Assembly: GCF_008017825.1 (NCBI RefSeq)
Contig: NZ_VRLS01000032.1
Location: forward strand, 18,915 to 82,914
DNA from: Mesonia sp008017825
GTDB taxonomy: Bacteria > Bacteroidota > Bacteroidia > Flavobacteriales > Flavobacteriaceae
Reading direction: 5' to 3'
DNA length: 64,000 bases
Positions 53,870 to 60,900 of the stretch are shown one piece after another. The notes beneath the pieces were generated by a model, which was not told the DNA's origin, searched no databases, and worked only from the letters and a program-made list of their open reading frames with translations. Positions within the stretch are counted from its first letter, which is position 1, and each line of letters starts with the position of its first letter. Made by a program: the position numbers and the translations under genes.

Positions 53870-55108
53870 ATGAAAACACTTATTACCAATATAAAAGAAC
53901 TTATTCAAGTTAGAGAATACTCAATTAGCAAATTGCAAGGAGCAGAAATGAAAGAATTACCTAGCATAAAGAATGCTTGGTTATTGATAGAAAACGAATT
54001 CATAGCCGATTTTGGATCGATGGATTCTCTTCCTACTCTCGAAGTCGATTCTAAGATCGATGCTACCGGAAAAATGATTTTGCCGAGTTGGGTAGATTCC
54101 CATACTCATTTAGTCTATGCAGGAAATAGAGAACAAGAGTTTGTAGATCGAATTAATGGGTTAACCTATGAGGAAATTGCCAATAAAGGCGGTGGAATTG
54201 TAAATAGCGCTCAAAAATTGCAGCAAACCGATGAAGATAGTCTGTATGAACAAACGGTAAAACGATTAAAAGAAGTTATTCAGCTAGGAACGGGAGCCAT
54301 TGAAATTAAGTCGGGTTACGGATTAACGCTTGAAGCGGAATTAAAAATGCTTCGGGTTATTAAGCGATTAAAAGAAGAATTCCCTATCACTATAAAAGCT
54401 ACTTTTTTGGGAGCTCACGCTTTACCCAAAGAATATAAAAATAATAGAGAAGCTTATATTGATGAAATTGTCAATGTAATGATTCCAAAAATAACCGAAG
54501 AGCAATTGGCAGATTATGTTGATGCCTTTTGTGAAAAAGGTTATTTTACGGTAGAAGACACCATTCGTGTGATGGGAGCTGGTAAAAAATACGGTATGCC
54601 TGCCAAAATACACGTAAATCAATTTAATACAATTGGAGGTATAAAAGCTGGAGTAGAAAATTCCGCGTTAAGCGTAGATCACCTTGAAGTGATGAATACA
54701 GAAGATATTGAAGTATTAAAAGGTAGTGAAACTATGCCAGTAGCACTTCCCTCCTGCTCTTTATTTTTAAGCATACCTTACACTCCGGCTAGAGAAATGA
54801 TTGATGCTGGTTTACCTTTAGCTCTAGCAACCGATTATAATCCAGGAAGTACACCGAGCGGAAATATGAACTTGGTGGTTTCTTTAGCTTGTATTAAAAT
54901 GAGAATGACCCCAGAAGAAGCAATTAATGCAGCTACGATAAATGCAGCTTATGCGATGGGAATATCTGAAACTCATGGTTCTATCACCAAAGGAAAGAAA
55001 GCGAATTTGATCCTTACCAAAGAAATTCCGTCTTACGGATTTCTACCTTATTCATTTGGTAGTAATCATATTGAAAATGTATTTTTAGAAGGACAACCCC
55101 TAAACTAA
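53870..55108 (+). CDS. hutI: Imidazolonepropionase
   Basis: A 412-residue amidohydrolase-superfamily enzyme opening the imidazolone ring to N-formimino-L-glutamate in histidine catabolism. Metal ligands: His in Asp-Ser-His-Thr-His-Leu-Val-Tyr-Ala-Gly near 78, a later His in Leu-Gly-Ala-His-Ala-Leu-Pro and Ile-His-Val-Asn-Gln-Phe, and Asp in Ala-Thr-Asp-Tyr-Asn-Pro-Gly near 320. Full length. It pairs with the hutG-type gene 7 bases downstream; hutH and hutU are not in the window. Confidence 0.95.
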   Translation: MKTLITNIKELIQVREYSISKLQGAEMKELPSIKNAWLLIENEFIADFGSMDSLPTLEVDSKIDATGKMILPSWVDSHTHLVYAGNREQEFVDRINGLTYEEIANKGGGIVNSAQKLQQTDEDSLYEQTVKRLKEVIQLGTGAIEIKSGYGLTLEAELKMLRVIKRLKEEFPITIKATFLGAHALPKEYKNNREAYIDEIVNVMIPKITEEQLADYVDAFCEKGYFTVEDTIRVMGAGKKYGMPAKIHVNQFNTIGGIKAGVENSALSVDHLEVMNTEDIEVLKGSETMPVALPSCSLFLSIPYTPAREMIDAGLPLALATDYNPGSTPSGNMNLVVSLACIKMRMTPEEAINAATINAAYAMGISETHGSITKGKKANLILTKEIPSYGFLPYSFGSNHIENVFLEGQPLN

Positions 55109-55115
55109 CTTAAGT

Positions 55116-56093
55116 ATGAATTTTTTTAATTTTCTTACCGAAAATTCCGCGAAAGCGTATATCAATTCCAGAGAAGGCGAAACCAAATTGGGAGAAAGCA
55201 TCAAGTATGTATCTTCATTTGAAGATTTAGAAAATCTTTCTGAAAAATATGTGATTTTTGGTATTCCAGAAGATATTGGAGTACGAGCAAATCTTGGGCA
55301 ACCTGGTACTTCTAAAACTTGGGAGCCCTTTTTAAAAGCTTTTTTAAACATACAACACAATCAATTTAATGATAATAATTGTATTGTTTTAGGAAGTCTA
55401 GATACAGAAGCTTTACTCGATAAAGCAACCCAAATAAAAGAAGCAAGTCAACTCGGATCTCTGGTATCTGAAATTGACCTTATGGTTACCCATTTGGTAG
55501 AAAAAATCATTTCCTTAGATAAAATCCCGATTATCATTGGTGGCGGCCATAACAACAGCTATGGGAATATTATGGGAACTGCAAAAGCCTTAGATAAAAA
55601 AATACATGTGATTAATATCGATGCGCATACAGATTTACGCGAAACCAATTACCGTCATAGCGGAAATGGTTTTAGTTATGCTAAACAAGAAGAGTACTTA
55701 GATCGTTATGCTATTGTGGGATTACACCAAAATTACACTCCGCAATATATTTTTGATTTAATGGATAATGATAAAAGCATTAGCTATAGTTTATTTGAAG
55801 AATATTTACACTTAACGACTATAGATCAATTAATTAAATTTAAAAAAGCAACAGATTTTGTCAAGAACAGCTTTGGTTTTGAATTGGATTGTGATGCCAT
55901 TCAGGATTTTGATAGCAGCGCCAGGACTCCGTCAGGATTTTCTGTAAATGAGATTAGAAGTTTTATCAACCTAGCAAAAAAACAACATGTACATTATTTG
56001 CATATTTGTGAAGCGGACGCTAGTAGAAATCCGCTTATAGCGAAAGCTTTATCTTATTTTGTATCAGATTTTATTAGAACAGAAAATAATTAA
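55116..56093 (+). CDS. hutG: Formimidoylglutamase (arginase-family HutG)
   Basis: A 325-residue arginase/ureohydrolase-fold enzyme converting N-formimino-L-glutamate to glutamate and formamide. Metal ligands appear in Ile-Gly-Gly-Gly-His-Asn near 142, Ile-Asp-Ala-His-Thr-Asp near 168 and Glu-Leu-Asp-Cys-Asp near 255. The N-terminal 40 residues are a longer lead than in Bacillus HutG, as usual in Bacteroidota. Translated after hutI in the same operon. Confidence 0.93.
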   Translation: MNFFNFLTENSAKAYINSREGETKLGESIKYVSSFEDLENLSEKYVIFGIPEDIGVRANLGQPGTSKTWEPFLKAFLNIQHNQFNDNNCIVLGSLDTEALLDKATQIKEASQLGSLVSEIDLMVTHLVEKIISLDKIPIIIGGGHNNSYGNIMGTAKALDKKIHVINIDAHTDLRETNYRHSGNGFSYAKQEEYLDRYAIVGLHQNYTPQYIFDLMDNDKSISYSLFEEYLHLTTIDQLIKFKKATDFVKNSFGFELDCDAIQDFDSSARTPSGFSVNEIRSFINLAKKQHVHYLHICEADASRNPLIAKALSYFVSDFIRTENN

Positions 56094-56104
56094 AATTAGA
56101 CTTT

Positions 56105-56911
56105 ATGAAAAAAATATATACCCTATCCATCTGTCTCATATTTTCATTTTTAAGTTGTAAAAACGATACAGAAAAAAAGGAAAAAATTGAAATTAGTGAG
56201 CCAGTGGCTGCAAAAGATACTACAAAGGAGAGTTTAAAAGTAGCTCCCATATCTCATGCTACTATGGTACTAACTATGGGAGAACAAGTTTTGTTTATTG
56301 ATCCTGTTGGAGGAGCTAAAGCTTTTAAAGGACAAGAAAACCCGACTCATATATTAATTACTGATATACACGCTGATCATTTTGATCTTACTACGTTAAA
56401 AGAAATATATGATGATAAAGCTAAAATCATCGCACCTAAAGCTGTAGCTGTACAACTCCCTGAAGCTTTACAACCAAACCTTATGGTGATGGAAAATGGA
56501 GATAGTGAGAAATTAAACGGATTGCTTATTGAAGCTATGCCTATGTATAATTTAAGAAAAGAAGCTTTAGAGTTTCATCCTAAAGGTAGAGGAAATGGCT
56601 ATATAATTACTTGGGAAGATGAAAAAATTTACATTTCTGGAGATACAGAGGATATTACTGAAATGAGAAATTTAGAAGGAATCACAAAAGCCTTTGTATG
56701 TATGAATCTACCTTACACGATGCCGGTAGAATCTGCTGCAGATGCGGTTTTGGACTTTAAACCGAAAGTAGTTTACCCTTATCACTATAGAGGAAAAAAC
56801 GGAATGAGCGATATTAAAAAATTTAAAAACATTGTAGAGACGAATAACCCTTCGATTAAAGTTGAAACGTTAGGTTGGTATAAAAAAGATCAAATAATAA
56901 AAGAAAAATAA
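56105..56911 (+). CDS. MBL-fold lipoprotein (UlaG-like)
   Basis: A 268-residue metallo-beta-lactamase-fold lipoprotein with lipobox Phe-Leu-Ser-Cys (Cys18) and a Lys/Glu linker. His-x-Asp-His in Ile-His-Ala-Asp-His-Phe-Asp near 95 supplies metal ligands; Ile-Ser-Gly-Asp-Thr-Glu near 178 and Tyr-Pro-Tyr-His-Tyr-Arg near 220 complete the site. It is related to UlaG-type hydrolases, substrate unknown. 11 bases after hutG, so co-transcribed; ends at a strong terminator. Confidence 0.85.
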   Translation: MKKIYTLSICLIFSFLSCKNDTEKKEKIEISEPVAAKDTTKESLKVAPISHATMVLTMGEQVLFIDPVGGAKAFKGQENPTHILITDIHADHFDLTTLKEIYDDKAKIIAPKAVAVQLPEALQPNLMVMENGDSEKLNGLLIEAMPMYNLRKEALEFHPKGRGNGYIITWEDEKIYISGDTEDITEMRNLEGITKAFVCMNLPYTMPVESAADAVLDFKPKVVYPYHYRGKNGMSDIKKFKNIVETNNPSIKVETLGWYKKDQIIKEK

Positions 56912-56916
56912 GCTTA

Positions 56917-56958
56917 AAAAAACAAGTTCTAAACTTTAAAGTTTAGAACTTGTTTTTT
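56917..56958 (+). terminator. Strong rho-independent terminator of the hut operon
   Basis: Perfect palindrome of about 19 bp per arm (AAACAAGTTCTAAACTTT with AAAGTTTAGAACTTGTTT) with a T-run. It separates chromosomal genes from the recombinase. Confidence 0.9.
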
Positions 56959-56987
56959 TACTTATAATACCTACTCTACCCATTTTT

Positions 56988-57024
56988 TAAAAGTGCTTCC
57001 TAATTCAAGAAGCACTTTTTTAGT
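56988..57024. terminator. Second hairpin terminator
   Basis: AAAAGTGCTTC and GAAGCACTTTT form an 11-bp stem with a 9-base loop followed by a T-run, immediately before the recombinase gene. It insulates the recombinase from read-through. Confidence 0.8.
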
Positions 57025-57077
57025 TTATGTTCTTTTTTTTAGTTAAATTGAAAGGTTATTTTTTAAACAAAATTATT

Positions 57078-58274
57078 ATGGCTTTTATAATATTAGATAC
57101 TTTTATACACAATAATATTTTGAAAATAGGAATTAGGTTTTCTGTTTTTGATACACGTTTAAAAGCTCATACTAAAAAAATTCCGAAGGTAAGATGGTCT
57201 TCTACCCATAGATCATATTATGTAGACCATTCTAGAGACAATCAATTCTTCTTGTTTAAGCATTTTAATAAAGGTGGTTATTTTGTAGATTACGAAAAAC
57301 TGAAAGGAGTTAAAGAATTAAATCCGCAAAAGCGAAAAGAAAAATCAAAGTTTATTTCGGTTAGTAAGAAGGATCTAAACCCCTATCAAATAAAAATATT
57401 AAAAAAGTATGTTTCTTATTTACGCGGAAAAAGATTTAGTGAAAGTACGGTAAAATCTTATTACGGTTTTTTATTAAAATTTGTTGCTTTTACCAGAAAA
57501 GAGATCCAAGATATAAGTCAGGCAGACTTTCAATATTTTTTAGAAAATGTAATCACCAAACAATCTTATTCAGTAAGCTCACACCGGCAATGCATAGGTG
57601 CATTAAAACATTTTGCTGCACTTTTTGCTATAGAGGGTATCGAAGAGCTAGAAAATTTACGTCCTAAAAAAAGTAGGCAATTACCTACGGTCCTTGCGCA
57701 AGAGGAAGTCATTAGAATCTTACAGGTAACTAGGAATTTAAAACATCGTTTTATTTTGGCTATTATCTATTCTTCGGGTTTGCGGATTGGAGAGTTAATA
57801 AATATGGAGGTGAAACATATTGATGTACTTAGAAAACAAGTATTTATTAAGGCTGGAAAAGGAAGAAAAGATAGAACTGTAATGTTAGCTGAAAGTGTAA
57901 TGCCTCTACTCTATAATTATTTACAAACTTACCGACCCGATTATTATTTAATAGAAGGTAATGAAGCTGGAAAGTACAGTCCCACTAGCATAAGAGCTTT
58001 TTTAAAGAAATCTTGCAATCAAGCTCAAATTTTAAAAAGGGTAACTCCTCACACTTTAAGACATTCATATGCAACACATATGTTAGAAGATGGGGTAGAT
58101 TTAAGATATATTCAAACATTATTGGGACACAGTAAACCTGAAACAACTATGATTTATACTCACGTCACCAAGAAAGATCTGCTACGCATTAAAAGTCCGT
58201 TAGATATGGCAGTTTTGCGATTAAAAGAATCTGGTTATGAAAACAAAAAAGTGTTGTTATCCGGCAAATTATAG
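57078..58274 (+). CDS. Tyrosine recombinase of the integron-like array
   Basis: A 398-residue site-specific recombinase counted from the ATG at 57078; an ATG at 57027 would add 17 residues, so numbering here uses the longer frame. All catalytic residues are present: R253 (Gly-Leu-Arg-Ile-Gly-Glu), K278 (Gly-Lys-Gly-Arg-Lys-Asp-Arg), H342/R345 (Pro-His-Thr-Leu-Arg-His-Ser), H368 (Leu-Gly-His-Ser) and Y377 (Met-Ile-Tyr-Thr-His). The core-binding domain is about 115-210. The Ser-Val-Ser-Ser-His-Arg-Gln, Ser-Arg-Gln-Leu-Pro-Thr-Val-Leu and terminal Ser-Pro-Leu-Asp segments resemble IntI, but the roughly 20-residue insertion that defines IntI between boxes I and II is absent. An N-terminal domain of about 90 residues (Arg-Trp-Ser-Ser-Thr-His-Arg-Ser-Tyr) is extra. 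It sits directly 5' of the cassettes, same orientation. Confidence 0.9.
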   Translation: MAFIILDTFIHNNILKIGIRFSVFDTRLKAHTKKIPKVRWSSTHRSYYVDHSRDNQFFLFKHFNKGGYFVDYEKLKGVKELNPQKRKEKSKFISVSKKDLNPYQIKILKKYVSYLRGKRFSESTVKSYYGFLLKFVAFTRKEIQDISQADFQYFLENVITKQSYSVSSHRQCIGALKHFAALFAIEGIEELENLRPKKSRQLPTVLAQEEVIRILQVTRNLKHRFILAIIYSSGLRIGELINMEVKHIDVLRKQVFIKAGKGRKDRTVMLAESVMPLLYNYLQTYRPDYYLIEGNEAGKYSPTSIRAFLKKSCNQAQILKRVTPHTLRHSYATHMLEDGVDLRYIQTLLGHSKPETTMIYTHVTKKDLLRIKSPLDMAVLRLKESGYENKKVLLSGKL

Positions 58275-58317
58275 TTATAAACGACTATATTTGAGTTGAT
58301 ATAACCAGTTGTGCAAC
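58274..58317 (+). repeat. attI-like junction with candidate cassette promoter
   Basis: Between the recombinase stop and the first cassette. GTTATA (58274-58279) and TATAAC (58300-58305) form an inverted repeat, followed by CA and the junction box GTTGTGCAAC (58308-58317; join expected between G58308 and T58309). A TAnnTTTG promoter element, TATATTTG at 58286-58293, lies 15 bases before the junction and points into the cassettes, the place of Pc in integrons. No good -33 TTG at proper spacing is visible. Confidence 0.55.
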
Positions 58318-58324
58318 ATTTGAA

Positions 58325-58879
58325 ATGACATTCGAAATAGGAAAATACCAAGTTGAGTTATTAAACGAATCTGACTATAATCCAGACTCGAAGGACAATC
58401 TGAATAAATATTTAAATAACTATTTAACGGAATCTGATTTCAAATTACCGACTAAAATCGGAATAAAAATTTTAGAAAACGGAACTGAAATAAATAGTGC
58501 GATAATTGGAGCTGAAAACGGAGCAACTGGACTGCACAAAACTTCACAAATTATTGAATCTAATCGGATTTTAATATGCTGTTGCGATTCAGTTTTTTGT
58601 TTGGACTTACCTACTCTAAATCTGAATTGGAAAACAAAAGTGGATATAGCTACTGCATTTGAAATATTTAAAATAGAAAACGGTTTTATAATTCACGGAG
58701 AATTGGAAATAACGCGAATTAATAATGACGGAAAAATAATATGGCAAAATGGTGGAGCTGATATCTTTGTTTCGCAAAATGGAAAAGATGACTTCGAAGT
58801 TAAAGACAATTTTGTGAAAGCAACTGATTGGGACAATCGAATTTATAAATGGAATTTAAACGGAGTAGAAATTGAATAA
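58325..58879 (+). CDS. Cassette 1: unknown beta-strand-rich protein
   Basis: A 184-residue protein with no signal peptide or membrane helix. The last 110 residues alternate short strands and turns with Trp/Asn/Gly (Leu-Asn-Trp-Lys-Thr-Lys-Val, Ile-Ile-Trp-Gln-Asn-Gly, Ile-Tyr-Lys-Trp-Asn-Leu-Asn-Gly), like blades of a PQQ/WD-type propeller, but too few blades for a closed ring. Two adjacent cysteine-rich residues (Ile-Cys-Cys-Cys-Asp) near 75 are odd. Not recognised. It starts 16 bases inside its cassette and ends 8 bases before its attC-like site. Confidence 0.75.
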   Translation: MTFEIGKYQVELLNESDYNPDSKDNLNKYLNNYLTESDFKLPTKIGIKILENGTEINSAIIGAENGATGLHKTSQIIESNRILICCCDSVFCLDLPTLNLNWKTKVDIATAFEIFKIENGFIIHGELEITRINNDGKIIWQNGGADIFVSQNGKDDFEVKDNFVKATDWDNRIYKWNLNGVEIE

Positions 58880-58887
58880 AAAACGTT

Positions 58888-59020
58888 GCACAACAATGTA
58901 TAACCGCAATTACGGCGGATTCGACTACGTCCGAATCCACTCGGAATTGCTAACGTCAGTTCTTAACCGAAAATCATTAACTTTAAATCCGTAACTGACG
59001 GTTATACGAGACCGTTAGCA
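58888..59020 (+). repeat. attC-like site 1
   Basis: 133 bp from box GCACAAC (58888-58894, inverse complement of cassette 1's start GTTGTGC at 58308) to GTTAGCA (59014-59020, start of cassette 2). An outer stem GTATAACCG (58898-58906) pairs with CGGTTATAC (58999-59007). Two inner arms follow: GCAATT...AATTGC enclosing GGATTCG/CGAATCC, and CGTCAGTT/AACTGACG. Closely similar to site 2 (59902). Confidence 0.8.
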
Positions 59021-59028
59021 AACATTTG

Positions 59029-59892
59029 ATGAAAACCGTGAAATATATTCAAATTCTCATATTGATTTTCATTTTTAGTTGTTCGAATAATAAAAACAAA
59101 TCGAATGACCAAGAATTTGATTCTCAGAAAATAGACACACTGAGATATGGGTATAACGGATTTAATAATGGGCTACGACTGGACTTATTAAGTGATGGAC
59201 GTTTTATTAACGAAAATTATCTATTCAGTTGCTTTGGTGGCGGAGAAAGGAAAAAAGTATTCGGAACATATAAAATGGACAGTCTGAAACTGACCTTGAA
59301 TCCCGAAAGAATTGAATTTATTGAATATCCTGAGGATATGGAATCAAAACCGAAAACAACCAAAATAAATTATGGAATTGACTCATTAAAAATCAAAACG
59401 GAATTTCAAGTTATAAAATGGGAAAATAATGAATATCTGTTTTCAGAATTCTTTGATTTTGGTTGGAGTTTGGAAAAAGAAAATGACTATATCCGATTTG
59501 CAGACTATATAAACAGTGGTTTAGAACCAGAAACGAGTGGTATGTATTTAGTTAGAAAAACCAAAGATTCAATTACGTCTGAATTTGATTTAAAACAAAT
59601 ACCTGAAAAATGGAAAAGTTATTTTTTAAAAGAACCTGTATCTGCGAAAATTAAATACATCAAAAAAGTTGTTGACCCAAACGATGAAGAAAATATCTCT
59701 TGGTTAATCGAATTGGACAAAGGAAAAAATGACAGAATGAATAATAGGCTGACCTTGGAAACAAAAGACGGCGAGTTTTTTATCGAGGTCGATTCTGTTT
59801 TGAGTAACAGAAGTTTTGGAATGACCTATATGTATGATTTTACACCAAAAAAATTCCCAATCGGAACTGAGTTAAGAACAAAATGGAAATAA
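59029..59892 (+). CDS. Cassette 2: unknown lipoprotein
   Basis: A 287-residue lipoprotein; the ATG at 59029 directly follows an in-frame TTG and begins a signal with lipobox Phe-Ile-Phe-Ser-Cys (Cys18). The rest is a mixture of Lys/Asp/Glu-rich strands (Arg-Lys-Lys-Val-Phe-Gly-Thr-Tyr-Lys-Met-Asp, Ser-Gly-Met-Tyr-Leu-Val-Arg) like other Bacteroidota cassette lipoproteins of unknown role. It starts 14 bases into its cassette and its stop is 9 bases before attC-like site 2. Not recognised. Confidence 0.75.
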   Translation: MKTVKYIQILILIFIFSCSNNKNKSNDQEFDSQKIDTLRYGYNGFNNGLRLDLLSDGRFINENYLFSCFGGGERKKVFGTYKMDSLKLTLNPERIEFIEYPEDMESKPKTTKINYGIDSLKIKTEFQVIKWENNEYLFSEFFDFGWSLEKENDYIRFADYINSGLEPETSGMYLVRKTKDSITSEFDLKQIPEKWKSYFLKEPVSAKIKYIKKVVDPNDEENISWLIELDKGKNDRMNNRLTLETKDGEFFIEVDSVLSNRSFGMTYMYDFTPKKFPIGTELRTKWK

Positions 59893-59901
59893 AAAAACGT
59901 T

Positions 59902-60033
59902 TGCTAACAATGTATAACCGCAATTACGGCGGATTCGACTGCGTCCGAATCCACTCGGAATTGCTACCGTCAGTGCTTAACCGAAAATTAACGCATATTA
60001 ACCCGTAACTGACGGTTATACGAACCGTTGTGC
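59902..60033 (+). repeat. attC-like site 2
   Basis: 132 bp from TGCTAAC (59902-59908, inverse complement of cassette 2's start GTTAGCA at 59014) to GTTGTGC (60027-60033, start of cassette 3). Same outer stem (GTATAACCG 59912-59920; CGGTTATAC 60013-60021) and same two arms as site 1; the first 60 bases after the box differ from site 1 at very few positions, and divergence is concentrated in the loop of the second arm. Confidence 0.8.
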
Positions 60034-60060
60034 ACAAGCTAAAAAACAACCAACTAAGAA

Positions 60061-60900
60061 ATGAATCTACAATTTTTAAAGCTACTTTACCATACAAATG
60101 AAGTTCCGATTGGTATGACAGGACTCTGTTGTGGATTTGAAGCTGGTGAATGGAGACATAAGCAATTTTCTGAATTTTTATTTGACCGCCACTTATTAGA
60201 CTTTGCTCTAAAATTTTCTGAATATGAAAATTTAAACTATTTAGATGCTACAAATAAGCTCAAAAAAGCTGCCAAATTAATCTATCAAAAATATCATTCT
60301 AGACGAGGTGAATTTGGAGAATTAATATTGCATAGTATTATTAAAGAATGTTATAATACAACACCTGCAATAAGCAAAATACACTTTAAAGATGGACCCA
60401 ATGAAACTGTAAAAGGTTTTGATGCTGTTCACGTTTTAGAGGTTGACAATCAGTTAGAACTTTGGCTTGGAGAAGTTAAGTTTTATAGTAATATTTCCAA
60501 TGCAATTCGAGATGTTGTTCCAGAGATTAAAGACCATTTAGAAAATAACTATCTACGAAATGAATTTATCGCGATAACAAATAAAATAGATGAAAAATTT
60601 CCTTTAAAGGATAAATTAAAAAAGCTAATCGACCCTTATACCTCATTAGATGAAATATTTTCTTCAATAAGTGTTCCTGTTCTTTTAACTTATAATTCAA
60701 ATACAACAAAGGATATCACAAAATTTACAGACGAGTATATTGACAAAATCAAACCTGAACTTGAAAAAATATTTGAAGCATTTAAAGATAAAATTGGAGA
60801 TATAGATTTAAAAATTCATCTATTTCTGCTTCCAATGAAAGAAAAAATAGAATTAACTGCATCACTTGACGAAAGACTTAACGTATGGCAGAACTTATAG
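60061..60900 (+). CDS. hamA: HamA, Hachiman anti-phage effector (DUF1837 nuclease)
   Basis: A 279-residue DUF1837 protein, the nuclease subunit of the Hachiman system. Its PD-(D/E)xK core is visible: E87 in Gly-Glu-Phe-Gly-Glu-Leu-Ile-Leu, D121 in Lys-Gly-Phe-Asp-Ala-Val-His-Val, and the E138-x-K140 pair in Leu-Trp-Leu-Gly-Glu-Val-Lys-Phe. The Trp-Arg-His-Lys-Gln-Phe / Asp-Ala-Thr-Asn-Lys-Leu helices before it match the family. HamA cleaves DNA when released by HamB on sensing damaged or viral DNA. It overlaps hamB by 16 bases. Carried alone with hamB in cassette 3. Confidence 0.85.
   Translation: MNLQFLKLLYHTNEVPIGMTGLCCGFEAGEWRHKQFSEFLFDRHLLDFALKFSEYENLNYLDATNKLKKAAKLIYQKYHSRRGEFGELILHSIIKECYNTTPAISKIHFKDGPNETVKGFDAVHVLEVDNQLELWLGEVKFYSNISNAIRDVVPEIKDHLENNYLRNEFIAITNKIDEKFPLKDKLKKLIDPYTSLDEIFSSISVPVLLTYNSNTTKDITKFTDEYIDKIKPELEKIFEAFKDKIGDIDLKIHLFLLPMKEKIELTASLDERLNVWQNL

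Noticed and set aside
53870..56093. A complete histidine utilisation operon
   Set aside because: Only hutI and the hutG-type gene are present; no hutH or hutU is seen in the window.
57027..57077. Start of the recombinase at the upstream ATG
   Set aside because: The 17 added residues are mostly hydrophobic/low-complexity and overlap AT-rich sequence right after a terminator; the ATG at 57078 gives a normal N-terminus. Not excluded.
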